A DNA stretch of 62,889 nucleotides from Lentisphaerota bacterium. GTDB taxonomy: Bacteria > Verrucomicrobiota > Lentisphaeria > Oligosphaerales > JABHEG01. The stretch lies in NCBI GenBank assembly GCA_018676675.1, contig JABHEG010000230.1, positions 1-62,889 on the forward strand, given 5' to 3'. Positions 1 to 8,071 of the stretch are shown here, piece after piece. How positions within the stretch are numbered: the stretch's first letter is position 1; every line of letters starts with the position of its first letter. Below the pieces are notes generated by a model that was not told where the DNA came from, did not search any database, and saw nothing but the letters and a program-made list of their open reading frames with translations. Position numbers and translations under genes: made by a program.

Positions 1-118
1 CGCTGAACATCGAACGTCCAACGCCGAATGTCGAATGAAGAGAACCGGAACAGTCTCCGAAAGAAGCCGTTACAAACCTCGACGTTCGACGTTCAGAGTT
101 CGATGTTGGACGTTCAAG
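1..118. repeat. imperfect inverted repeat of GAACGTCCAAC type
   Basis: The left arm (about 3-40) contains CGAACGTCCAAC and related CGAATGTCGAATG words. The right arm (about 78-118) contains the complement, GTTGGACGTTC, preceded by ACGTTCGACGTTC. Both arms are built from variants of the same short word. The stretch lies 3' of the beta-helix gene and holds no coding sequence. It looks like a dispersed intergenic repeat whose left end may run off the window. Bases 119-211 show nothing recognisable. Confidence 0.55.
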
Positions 119-211
119 TTAGCGCTTATGGGGCAGCGCCCCGACTCTTCTGCCGCAATGAGTTACCGCTTAGATTGACGCGCATGCGCACGCCGTGGTC
201 TTGACGGGGGC

Positions 212-2950
212 TTACGGAGCTTCCTTTGCCGGTTGCTCTCTGAAGACCAGGTTGTCGACGTAGAATTGGGCGTCTCTCTCCCCGGGGGCCACGATTCCGC
301 CCCAGCTCAGCACCTTGAAGTTGGGGGCCAGGAAGGGCACGTCGTTTCTCTGCGCCTTTACCTCGTTGCCCTGACGTACCGTGGCTGTGTAGGTGTGGTG
401 TTCAGCGTCCGGATCAAGAGTGAAGAGGATCTCCACGCTGAACCACTCCCCATTGGGGATTTCGCCGAGGGCGGTACCTGTGGCTGCGTCGCCGTCACCG
501 GAACAGTTCAGGTAGAGCTTGCCGTCTGCTTTGATCGTGAACTGGGGTCCGGGCAGGATTCTGGGGCCGGCCCAGTCCCGGAATTCGATGTAGATGTCTG
601 CCGGGCGTGCCGGATCGTTCATAATGTCAGCCGAGAACCGGAACGATCCCGAGGTGGACTTTCGGTTGGCGAACAGCACAAGATGGGGATTGTAGAACTT
701 GATCCCTGCCGTGTCGGTGAACTTCACGGATTGCCTCCCTGTTGCCGCGGCCGCATCCGTTACCCGAATGGTCCCTTTGCCTTCCTCGTTGGCATTGAGA
801 GGCGGGGTGGTGCCGATGGCCGAGGTCTCGAAGTCGAGCTCGATATCCAGCTCCCGGTACGGGGGATTGTGCAGTCCGGCCGGATAGGCGCGCGGGACGA
901 TTTGGGGCGCGGTCCTGGTGATTCGTCCTGCCTTGCTGTAGTCGAAGGGCTTGAAGCCGATCCGGGTGGCTGGCGATCCCTCTCTCAGTCGGTAGTCACC
1001 GGTCGCCGGACTCACGAAGAGGGGGTCGGAGATGACGGAATGGGCATCCTGCCCGGTTGCCTGCCACTCCGCGAAGGAGCGTTCGTGGAACGTCACCGGG
1101 TGTCCACCGAAGTTCCAGTAGAGATTATTGTCGAAGATGCAGTCCGAGCGTTCCCAGTTCTCATGGGTCAGAGCGCCCTTGTCCCAGTAGATGATGTTGT
1201 GCTGCACATCGAACCCCAAGTTGGTTTCACGCTCTCCGCGGCGGAACATCGGTTTGCGGAACATCGGGGCTTTGTCATCGAGAATCGGGCCGAAGATGTT
1301 GTTCCGGGCGATGTTCTGCATTCCACCATCGCTGTTGAGGTTATAGACGTGGGTGGTGATGTTGTAGACCACGTTGTCTTCGGTAAGGGTGAAGCTCGAG
1401 CCTTGGTCAAGGTAGATACCTACGGCCCAGGGGATGCCCGTGAGATCGTGGATGTGGTTGCCGCGGATGACGGTTCCCGGGGAGCGCCCGAGGGTGTAGA
1501 TGCCGGCTCCGTCGGTCAACACGTCCTGCAGGCAGTCATAGATATGGTTGTAGGCGATGACGTTGTTACAGGTGGGCGTTTCACCCAGGCCCCAGGTCCA
1601 GCCGGAAGAGATTCCGGTGTAGTACATGTCATAGATGTCGTTGTGTTCGATCACGTTGTCATGGGCGAACTGCAGGAGAATGCCCACCGACGCAGGAAGG
1701 AAGCGTCCATTGTGGGCGATCAGGCAATCCCTGATTCGGTTGTGACTGGCGATCAGGTCGTTATCCTTGTTGCGTGCCGGACCGATCCTGATACCTCCTC
1801 CGCCGTTGTCCGTGAACTCGCAGCCCTCGATCCGGTTGCGCTTGCAGGCCAACCCGAGTTCGAAGGCGTGGGCACTGATTTGGGTGAACCGGCACTCTTC
1901 GAAGGCGCAGTCTCGCATGCCTTCAGTCTGGATGCCGGACGGCAGGGAGCATTCCGCCTGAGCGACGACGTTGCCCTGGAGCGGGGTGGACCAGTTGGCG
2001 TGAGCGAACGTGATTCCCTTGAAGACCACGTGCTCGACCCACTGCTTCTTCTCCAGGTCTCCGCTGACTTTCAGGACGCAGCCGTGCCGAGGCGCGACGA
2101 TCTCGACGGACGACACCTTCTCTCCCGGGAGCGGAATGTACTTGAGCGTCCCCGTGGAGCTGACCAGGCACCATTGGCCGGGTGCCTTCATCCCCGCTTG
2201 CGTGTTTTCCACGAGATAACGAGTGCCGTCGGTCAGATTGCGGTAGGTGGAGCCTGTGAAGGAGACGATTCGCGCCCCTCGGTCCACCTCAGCAACGCGG
2301 AGCTTGGAGGTCGACCAGTGGTGGAACACCTCGATTTCCACATCAAGCAGGTTTTCGCTCGGGGGCAGGGGAAGGTCCCGGCGATCATAGCGGAACGCGT
2401 CGGAGTGCTTCTCTCGCAGGTATGAAGCCCGAGGGGCTGCCCCGGCGATGTAGTAGTAGCCTTCCACGGGGAGTCGTGAACGCATTCGTCGGCTGCCGTT
2501 CACGAAGAGCTGGGAGAACTCCCAATCGCCCCTCTGGACCTCCGGGAGGCCGACCTCCCAGTGCGTTCCTGCATCACGGATGCCATTGAGCTTTCTACCC
2601 GCGCTGAGAACCGGCGTTTCGCCCTTGTATGCACGGTAGATGATGGGGGCTTCCTTGGTGCCGGAATCGGCCGGTGTGAGTTCCAGTGTTTCTCTGAGTT
2701 CGTACCGTCCTCCCCTGAGATACACGGTCACCGGCCCGACCGGCCCTTTGCTCTTCAGTTTGCGTATCTCGTCCCGGGCTCGGGTCACGGACCGAAACGG
2801 ACCATCCGTGTTCCGGGCGTCGGCCGTCGGCAGGGCTCCGCTCCAGGCGTCATTGCCGTCGGGGGCGACGTAAAACGTCTGGTCTGCACGAGCGGCAGAC
2901 AGGAAAACGAACGTGAAGACGAACGAGAGGCGTATCGCGAGGTGCTTCAT
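212..2950 (-). CDS. secreted right-handed beta-helix (pectate-lyase-fold) protein
   Basis: This 912-residue protein starts with a signal peptide (MKHLAIRLSFVFTFVFLSAARA). The next segment, FYVAPDGNDAWSG, followed by a GTKEAPIIYRAY-type edge strand, is the classic start of secreted parallel beta-helix enzymes. Residues of about 300-560 carry repeated N-x-I/V-x-x-N-x-I/H coils (NRIEGCEF, HNRIRDCLIAHN, NVIEHNDIYD), as expected of helix rungs. The last 220 residues resemble a LamG or other beta-sandwich sugar-binding module. A GAGGAGG ribosome site lies 9 bases before the ATG. It begins two bases after the small secreted gene upstream, so the two form an operon. Function is probably lyase or hydrolase action on an extracellular polysaccharide; the substrate is unknown. 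Confidence 0.85.
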   Translation of the reverse strand: MKHLAIRLSFVFTFVFLSAARADQTFYVAPDGNDAWSGALPTADARNTDGPFRSVTRARDEIRKLKSKGPVGPVTVYLRGGRYELRETLELTPADSGTKEAPIIYRAYKGETPVLSAGRKLNGIRDAGTHWEVGLPEVQRGDWEFSQLFVNGSRRMRSRLPVEGYYYIAGAAPRASYLREKHSDAFRYDRRDLPLPPSENLLDVEIEVFHHWSTSKLRVAEVDRGARIVSFTGSTYRNLTDGTRYLVENTQAGMKAPGQWCLVSSTGTLKYIPLPGEKVSSVEIVAPRHGCVLKVSGDLEKKQWVEHVVFKGITFAHANWSTPLQGNVVAQAECSLPSGIQTEGMRDCAFEECRFTQISAHAFELGLACKRNRIEGCEFTDNGGGGIRIGPARNKDNDLIASHNRIRDCLIAHNGRFLPASVGILLQFAHDNVIEHNDIYDMYYTGISSGWTWGLGETPTCNNVIAYNHIYDCLQDVLTDGAGIYTLGRSPGTVIRGNHIHDLTGIPWAVGIYLDQGSSFTLTEDNVVYNITTHVYNLNSDGGMQNIARNNIFGPILDDKAPMFRKPMFRRGERETNLGFDVQHNIIYWDKGALTHENWERSDCIFDNNLYWNFGGHPVTFHERSFAEWQATGQDAHSVISDPLFVSPATGDYRLREGSPATRIGFKPFDYSKAGRITRTAPQIVPRAYPAGLHNPPYRELDIELDFETSAIGTTPPLNANEEGKGTIRVTDAAAATGRQSVKFTDTAGIKFYNPHLVLFANRKSTSGSFRFSADIMNDPARPADIYIEFRDWAGPRILPGPQFTIKADGKLYLNCSGDGDAATGTALGEIPNGEWFSVEILFTLDPDAEHHTYTATVRQGNEVKAQRNDVPFLAPNFKVLSWGGIVAPGERDAQFYVDNLVFREQPAKEAP

Positions 2951-2952
2951 GG

Positions 2953-3471
2953 TTACTTAGTCCTCCTCATAGTCACGGTCCGGACGTCGAGGATCCTGCC
3001 CTTGCGTCCTTGTACTCGAATTGCTGTCTGAAACGTCTGCGTCTTTTCGGGGATCCTGACCGTCGCCTTTCCGGTTGCCCAGTCAGCGGATTGTGTGAGA
3101 ATGAGGCCGGTCCAGTCTCCTACCAGTTTTTCGTCGCTGCCCAACTTGTAGAAGATGAGCCAGGCGCCGCCGTGGAGGTGTGAGTCTTTCACGTCCGTCC
3201 GATAGGTGCAGGTCAGTTCATACTCGTGCTCTGCTCCGTCGAGTAGGAGAATTGGTGATTTGCAGTCGGCGATGCCGCCGTCCATGGGGCCTTGAAGGCG
3301 AAGGTACATCATTGCGCCTTCCCGTTTGAGCGTGCAGTTCCTGCCCAGGTCCCAGCCACGGAGACCCCGTGAGAAATCGTTGTCCCAGGTTAGGTCCTGC
3401 GCGTGCGGTGAGGTGCAGGCAAGGAGGACAAGCAGAATCGATAGCGGGAACCAGCGCATGGTGGACTTCAC
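2953..3471 (-). CDS. small secreted protein of unknown function
   Basis: This 172-residue product has an N-terminal lipoprotein-like or signal segment (PLSILLVLLACTSPHAQ). The mature part looks like a single beta-sandwich: a WDNDFSRGLRGWDLG opening, then alternating hydrophobic strands such as HEYELTCTYRTDV. This resembles sugar-binding domains that sit beside glycan enzymes. The GTG start is preferred because GGAG lies five bases ahead of it; an ATG four codons later is the alternative. It is the first gene of a two-gene unit with the beta-helix protein. No catalytic motif was recognised. Confidence 0.7.
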   Translation of the reverse strand: MKSTMRWFPLSILLVLLACTSPHAQDLTWDNDFSRGLRGWDLGRNCTLKREGAMMYLRLQGPMDGGIADCKSPILLLDGAEHEYELTCTYRTDVKDSHLHGGAWLIFYKLGSDEKLVGDWTGLILTQSADWATGKATVRIPEKTQTFQTAIRVQGRKGRILDVRTVTMRRTK

Positions 3472-3757
3472 AGTTACTCCTTGAGGGCAGGGGGGATAGA
3501 GCCGTCCCAGAAGGTAGCCTTGGCATCAGTGTGGAGCAAGAACGTGCTCCGGATTTCGAGCCTTGACTCCGGCATGCCGTCCCCCTTGCCAGAGCGTTTG
3601 CCCTCGGCCCGCAGGACCGGTCTTTCCGGCCCCGGATCGCCGATCCAGTCCTTGCACGGTCAACCACTCTGGCCTATCTTCTTCGCCGCGCCTGTGTGGC
3701 AGACACGACGGGGGTACGGCCGATTGGGACGAACGAAGAGAGGTAGGGCACTCGGAG

Positions 3758-4771
3758 ATGAAACTCGACGATTTCAGGGTTGGCGATCTGTTACTTTTTG
3801 CCGACAAGGGCCGGAAGGAAGCTGTGGCCATTCTCCAGGGCGTGGAGAGGACATTTACCCTGGGTATCAACACGTGGCGAGGCTCGATCTACACGCACCA
3901 TGCGGCTGTGGTTGTCGGGAGTGGCGAGACCCCTCGCATAGCCCACTCCGCAGGTGGAGGCGCCAGACTGGTCTCCCTGGCGTCCCAGTTCGGGAGAGGG
4001 ATGCCCTACGGTAAGGTCATCGCCTATCGGCTCAAGGGGGAGAACGACCGGGAGGCGTATGGGCCGGCGGCTGCCGAAGTGGCACGTACCTGGGCCTCTA
4101 CCAAGCAGATCAGCTACGGTAAAGCGCACAAGCCTGGCCTTGGTTCCTCCGGTTTCGGTAGGAACGCCAAGAAGCGAGCTCAGGCGCTGTCGAACCAGTT
4201 TGAGACAGCGTTCAGCAACTCGCGCGACAAGTGGGTGGAGTGCGGTGAGACCCACAAGACGATCCTGATGCGCATCAATAATGATATGAGCTGCCCACTG
4301 CGCAAGAAGTTCTTCAGCATGTGGCTGGAGCTGACCACACTCCTGCAGAAGTGCCCCACGGTCGGCAGCAATCCCAGGTTGATGGCATCCTCCTACCTGC
4401 AGTACCAGAAGGTCTTGGACGAGCACGACGCCCTCGCGCTCAAGCACCACAAGGCCATGATCCACACGATCGCCCGGGGTACCCAGACGACGTTTGCCGG
4501 TATGAATGTGGGAAACTGGGGAGATGTCCCAAAGATGACAGAACTCCAAAGAAGTCTGAAGACCATCCGGAACTCACAGGTCTGGAGTCCCCAGAACGCC
4601 ACGAAGATGTTCTGCAGCTACTTTGCTGTTGCTGCCTACCAGGCCGTCCTCGGCACCGATGTCAAGCGGCTACTGGCCCTGGACGCGCCGAAGACCTCTC
4701 CCATGAGACTGGAGAGCTACCTCAAGAAGCGTTCCGACACGTGGACCATGGTCGGTGACTACAAGCCGTAG
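3758..4771 (+). CDS. permuted NlpC/P60-like (papain-fold) protein
   Basis: The 337-residue protein begins MKLDDFRVGDLLLFAD, typical of the strand that opens NlpC/P60-like hydrolases. Residues 47-48 are a His pair in YTHHAAVVVG, and Cys286 lies in FCSYFAVAAYQ near the C-terminus. His first and Cys last is the order found in circularly permuted members of the papain-like superfamily (YaeF/YiiX and LRAT types), which act as peptidases, amidases or acyltransferases. The middle 150 residues are an unfamiliar, probably helical insertion. There is no signal peptide. The ATG at 3758 was chosen because the protein fold starts there; a longer reading frame upstream is low-complexity and unlike a protein start. 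It is divergent from the secreted pair at 2953. Confidence 0.6.
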   Translation: MKLDDFRVGDLLLFADKGRKEAVAILQGVERTFTLGINTWRGSIYTHHAAVVVGSGETPRIAHSAGGGARLVSLASQFGRGMPYGKVIAYRLKGENDREAYGPAAAEVARTWASTKQISYGKAHKPGLGSSGFGRNAKKRAQALSNQFETAFSNSRDKWVECGETHKTILMRINNDMSCPLRKKFFSMWLELTTLLQKCPTVGSNPRLMASSYLQYQKVLDEHDALALKHHKAMIHTIARGTQTTFAGMNVGNWGDVPKMTELQRSLKTIRNSQVWSPQNATKMFCSYFAVAAYQAVLGTDVKRLLALDAPKTSPMRLESYLKKRSDTWTMVGDYKP

Positions 4772-4900
4772 AAGTCCCACCGACTACTGCCATTCGGGTT
4801 CCGGCTGTCGAGGAATATCCTGGCCCGAAGCCGGCCCCGCCCGCTGCAGGCGGGGCGTGGTCTGTCGTGACGGTTGAGAGAACCGGATGGGAGGAAAACG

Positions 4901-7900
4901 GTGGTCAGTTTCCGAAGACGACACGTGACCTTGGTAGTTGGTCTCTTTTTCTGCTGCCTGCTACCCGCCGTGGGGTTGGCTGCGGACAGATCAGGCGCCG
5001 CGGGACTGGTCTTAGTGCGAGACCGTGCGCCTGCCGCCAGCATTGTGATTGCGGAAGAGGCGAACCGCGCGGCCCGGTTCGCGGCTACGGAACTGCAGTA
5101 CCATGTCGAGCTGATCACCGGCGCGAAACTGCCCATTCTTCCCAAAGCCCGGAATCATGTCGAAGACCTGTCCGGGAAGGGCAATAGCGGGTTGATCTTC
5201 GGCCTGGGAAAAGGCGTTGCCCGTGAAGAGGACGGAGAATTCGGCACGGTCCTGAGCTTCAATGCAGCAGAGGGACAGAACTGGGTCGCCAACGGCAGGA
5301 AGCTGGATCTGCCTGTCTCGTTCACCGTCGTGCTGTGGCTCAAGCCCGAGCACAAAGCAGACGGTCCGAACGGCATCCTCCACGCACCCTCGTATCTCCT
5401 GAGGATGTCTCTTAACAAGGACAACAACAAAGCGTACGTGCGCCTGAAACTCACGGATGGAACCTACCAGAGTTACCGACTCACCCGGGAAGCGGTGCCC
5501 GAAGACAAGTGGACCTGCCTCGCGTTTTCCTATGATGGTGAGGCCGATGTCCTGAAGGGATACCGGGACGGGAAGATGGTTATGGAGCACGCTAAGATCG
5601 GGGGAATACGCAGGGAGGACTGGCAGGGGAGACTGTTGGTTGGCAACGGTCTCAATATCGGGGGGACATTCAAGGGGTTGCTGGGTGAAGTCCGGGTCTA
5701 TGATCGGGTGGCGCCGGATCACTGCGAGTCTGCTCAAGCCGAGAATGGCCCGGTTGTCCAGTGGACATTCGGTTTGACCGAGCCGAGCCGAGCCGACGGT
5801 GCCCGGATCTTGGTCGGCGAGAGCGAGGCAACTCGGAAACTGGGTTTGCGGAACGAGGACTTTGCCCACCAGGAATACCTCATTCGGTTCCTCCCGGATG
5901 CCCTGGTTCTGATGGGGAGGGACAAGGCCGACAGAGGGGCGATGAGCTACGCGGCCCCCGGGACGTTTCCCGGCAAGTTCGACGATCAGGCGTCCTGCTA
6001 TGCCGTCTACGACTTTCTGGAGCGGTATTGCGACGTGCGCTGGTACCTGCCGACCGAGCTGGGAATGGCATGTCCCCGGACGGCAACGCTCGCGGTCAAG
6101 GGCGCGGACGTCCGCCGGGCGCCGGCGATGAAGTACAGAGAGCTGCATCGGGTCCAGGACATGCCTGCGGATCTCACCGATGAATCGGGGCCTCGCCTGG
6201 ACGGGCGGGAAGGACTGCTGTTTGCCCACAGACTACGGCTGACAGGGGTACAGCAGTACGCCTGCAACCATGCTTTCTACGGGTACTACCGGCGGTTCTT
6301 GAAGGACCACCCGGAGTGGTTCGCGAAGGGCTATGACGAGGATGTGCCGGAGGATCCGAGCTTTGCCACGACCAAGCGCGGGGGGTACGATCACAATGGC
6401 TACCCCATGAAGTACTATCCGAACATGTGTTTTACCGATGACGGGTTCGTTCGGCAGGTCACTACAAGTGCACGCCATTTCTTTGACACGGGCCGGAGCC
6501 TCGGGGGAGAACTGGCACGCGGCGACTACTTCACGCTGGGCCCGATGGACTCAACCGGCAAAGACAAGTTCTGCCGTTGCCCCGAGTGCCAGACACTGCT
6601 ACACGAGGAACCGCCCTGCAACGCGTGGCGCAAGCAGTACTTCTTTTTCGACGACTTGGCCAGCGATTACATTTTCAACTTCGTGAATAAGGTGGCCAGG
6701 GGCGTCGGCGAAACCCACCCCGGTAAGTACGTAACCATGTTCGCGTACCACCAGACCTACTACCCGCCGACCCATGAGCTTCTCGAACCCAATATCGCCA
6801 TCACCTTCTGTATGCACGCGCAGCTGCGGCCGGTTCCGGCCATGGACCGGGCGATTACCGAGCTCCTTGACAGGTGGGACGAGCAGAGCCCGAATCAGCC
6901 GAAGTACCTCTGGCTCTACTTCCATCGCCCGGGCCGGGTGAATCCCTTCTTCCCCGGGTTCATGGCGCACCACATGGTCAAGCAAATGCAGGAGTACCAC
7001 CGGCGCGGCTTCCGTGGGATCTTCGCCGAACCGGCCTACGTCCCGATCGAAGAGAAGGGGCATGCCGGCCGGGTGCCAAATGCGAATCTTCTCGAGATCT
7101 ACATCGCCTACAAACTGGCGGACGATCCAACCCTCGACGGCAACAAGCTGATTGACGAGTTCTTCACGCACTTCTATGGCGCTGCCGCCAAGCCGATGCA
7201 GACGCTCTACGAGGCTATTGAGCGGGTCTACTGTGATCCTGCCAACTACACCTTCAGCAATACCTACTTCGGCTACCAGAGCAAAGAAATCGCCTGGAAC
7301 CGCCTCGGCACGGAGGAGCGCATGGCGGAGTTCGCACCGCTAATGGCCCGGGCCAGGAACGCGGCCGTGACCGGAACGGAGAAGAAGCGGGTAGCGCTGT
7401 TCGAGACGTCGATCTGGAAGCGCATGAAAGCCGGCCGCGCGGAGTACTTGGCGTCGGCCTCCCGCAAAGAGGATCTCGCCAAGGCCCATCCCCTGCAGAG
7501 CTACCGGGCCGTGAGGATTGTCGACAACAACTCGGGTGGGGACCTCGCGAACGTCGACTGGTCCAAGGCCGACGTCCTCACCCACTGGTATTCCCTGACT
7601 GCGGGTGAGGGCATAGACCGCAAACTCGAAGCCCGGTTGCTGCACGACGGGGCGTACCTGTATGTTCAGATGCAGGAGACGATGACCTCGGACGCGCCGG
7701 CCTATGGCCGAGCTGAGGAATGGTGGCAGCTTTGTTTCGGCCGTTCCCGGGGCACCCCGTACCGCGACATGTGGATCAACGGCAAAGCCAAGCATGTTGA
7801 CCTCACCATCGGTGGGAAGTCTCGTGAATGGGACAGCGGGGCGGCTGTGGTGTCCAAGCCTGTCGCCCCCAACTGCTGGCAGGTGCAGGTTGCCCTTCCC

Positions 7901-8062
7901 CTTGCCAAACTCCTTCCGGGCACGCTGAGCCCCGGCGACACGCTGTGCATGAACATTATCCGCATCCCGGCGGACAAGTCGGCCAAAGCAGCATGGAACG
8001 CAACGTTCACCAACGATGGCTATGAACCGAGCCGTTTCGGGGACCTCGAACTGGCACCGTAG
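4901..8062 (+). CDS. secreted DUF4838 glycan enzyme with inserted LamG domain
   Basis: The protein has a signal peptide (HVTLVVGLFFCCLLPAVGLAA) and then a GH67-N-like alpha/beta domain (VIAEEANRAARFAATELQYH, ITGAKLPIL). A LamG/concanavalin-type domain of about 190 residues (SFTVVLWLKPEH, LLGEVRVYDRVA) interrupts it, after which the first domain resumes (ARILVGESE, YDFLERYCDVRWYLP). The DUF4838 region follows (DHPEWFAKG, CRCPEC, MFAYHQTYYPP), ending in a CBM9-like sandwich. The GTG at 4901 is chosen because GGGAGG stands seven bases upstream; a TTG nine codons earlier is the alternative. It is followed after nine bases by the GH84-like gene, so they form an operon. Likely a uronidase- or hexosaminidase-like enzyme outside the cytoplasm; the exact activity is not predictable. 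Confidence 0.8.
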   Translation: MVSFRRRHVTLVVGLFFCCLLPAVGLAADRSGAAGLVLVRDRAPAASIVIAEEANRAARFAATELQYHVELITGAKLPILPKARNHVEDLSGKGNSGLIFGLGKGVAREEDGEFGTVLSFNAAEGQNWVANGRKLDLPVSFTVVLWLKPEHKADGPNGILHAPSYLLRMSLNKDNNKAYVRLKLTDGTYQSYRLTREAVPEDKWTCLAFSYDGEADVLKGYRDGKMVMEHAKIGGIRREDWQGRLLVGNGLNIGGTFKGLLGEVRVYDRVAPDHCESAQAENGPVVQWTFGLTEPSRADGARILVGESEATRKLGLRNEDFAHQEYLIRFLPDALVLMGRDKADRGAMSYAAPGTFPGKFDDQASCYAVYDFLERYCDVRWYLPTELGMACPRTATLAVKGADVRRAPAMKYRELHRVQDMPADLTDESGPRLDGREGLLFAHRLRLTGVQQYACNHAFYGYYRRFLKDHPEWFAKGYDEDVPEDPSFATTKRGGYDHNGYPMKYYPNMCFTDDGFVRQVTTSARHFFDTGRSLGGELARGDYFTLGPMDSTGKDKFCRCPECQTLLHEEPPCNAWRKQYFFFDDLASDYIFNFVNKVARGVGETHPGKYVTMFAYHQTYYPPTHELLEPNIAITFCMHAQLRPVPAMDRAITELLDRWDEQSPNQPKYLWLYFHRPGRVNPFFPGFMAHHMVKQMQEYHRRGFRGIFAEPAYVPIEEKGHAGRVPNANLLEIYIAYKLADDPTLDGNKLIDEFFTHFYGAAAKPMQTLYEAIERVYCDPANYTFSNTYFGYQSKEIAWNRLGTEERMAEFAPLMARARNAAVTGTEKKRVALFETSIWKRMKAGRAEYLASASRKEDLAKAHPLQSYRAVRIVDNNSGGDLANVDWSKADVLTHWYSLTAGEGIDRKLEARLLHDGAYLYVQMQETMTSDAPAYGRAEEWWQLCFGRSRGTPYRDMWINGKAKHVDLTIGGKSREWDSGAAVVSKPVAPNCWQVQVALPLAKLLPGTLSPGDTLCMNIIRIPADKSAKAAWNATFTNDGYEPSRFGDLELAP

Positions 8063-8071
8063 GAGAACGCG

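Noticed and set aside
233..2425. long open frame on the + strand opposite the beta-helix gene
   Set aside because: It is antisense to a protein with a signal peptide, a strong ribosome site and clear beta-helix repeats. Its translation has no motif and no ribosome site, so it is a GC-rich shadow frame.
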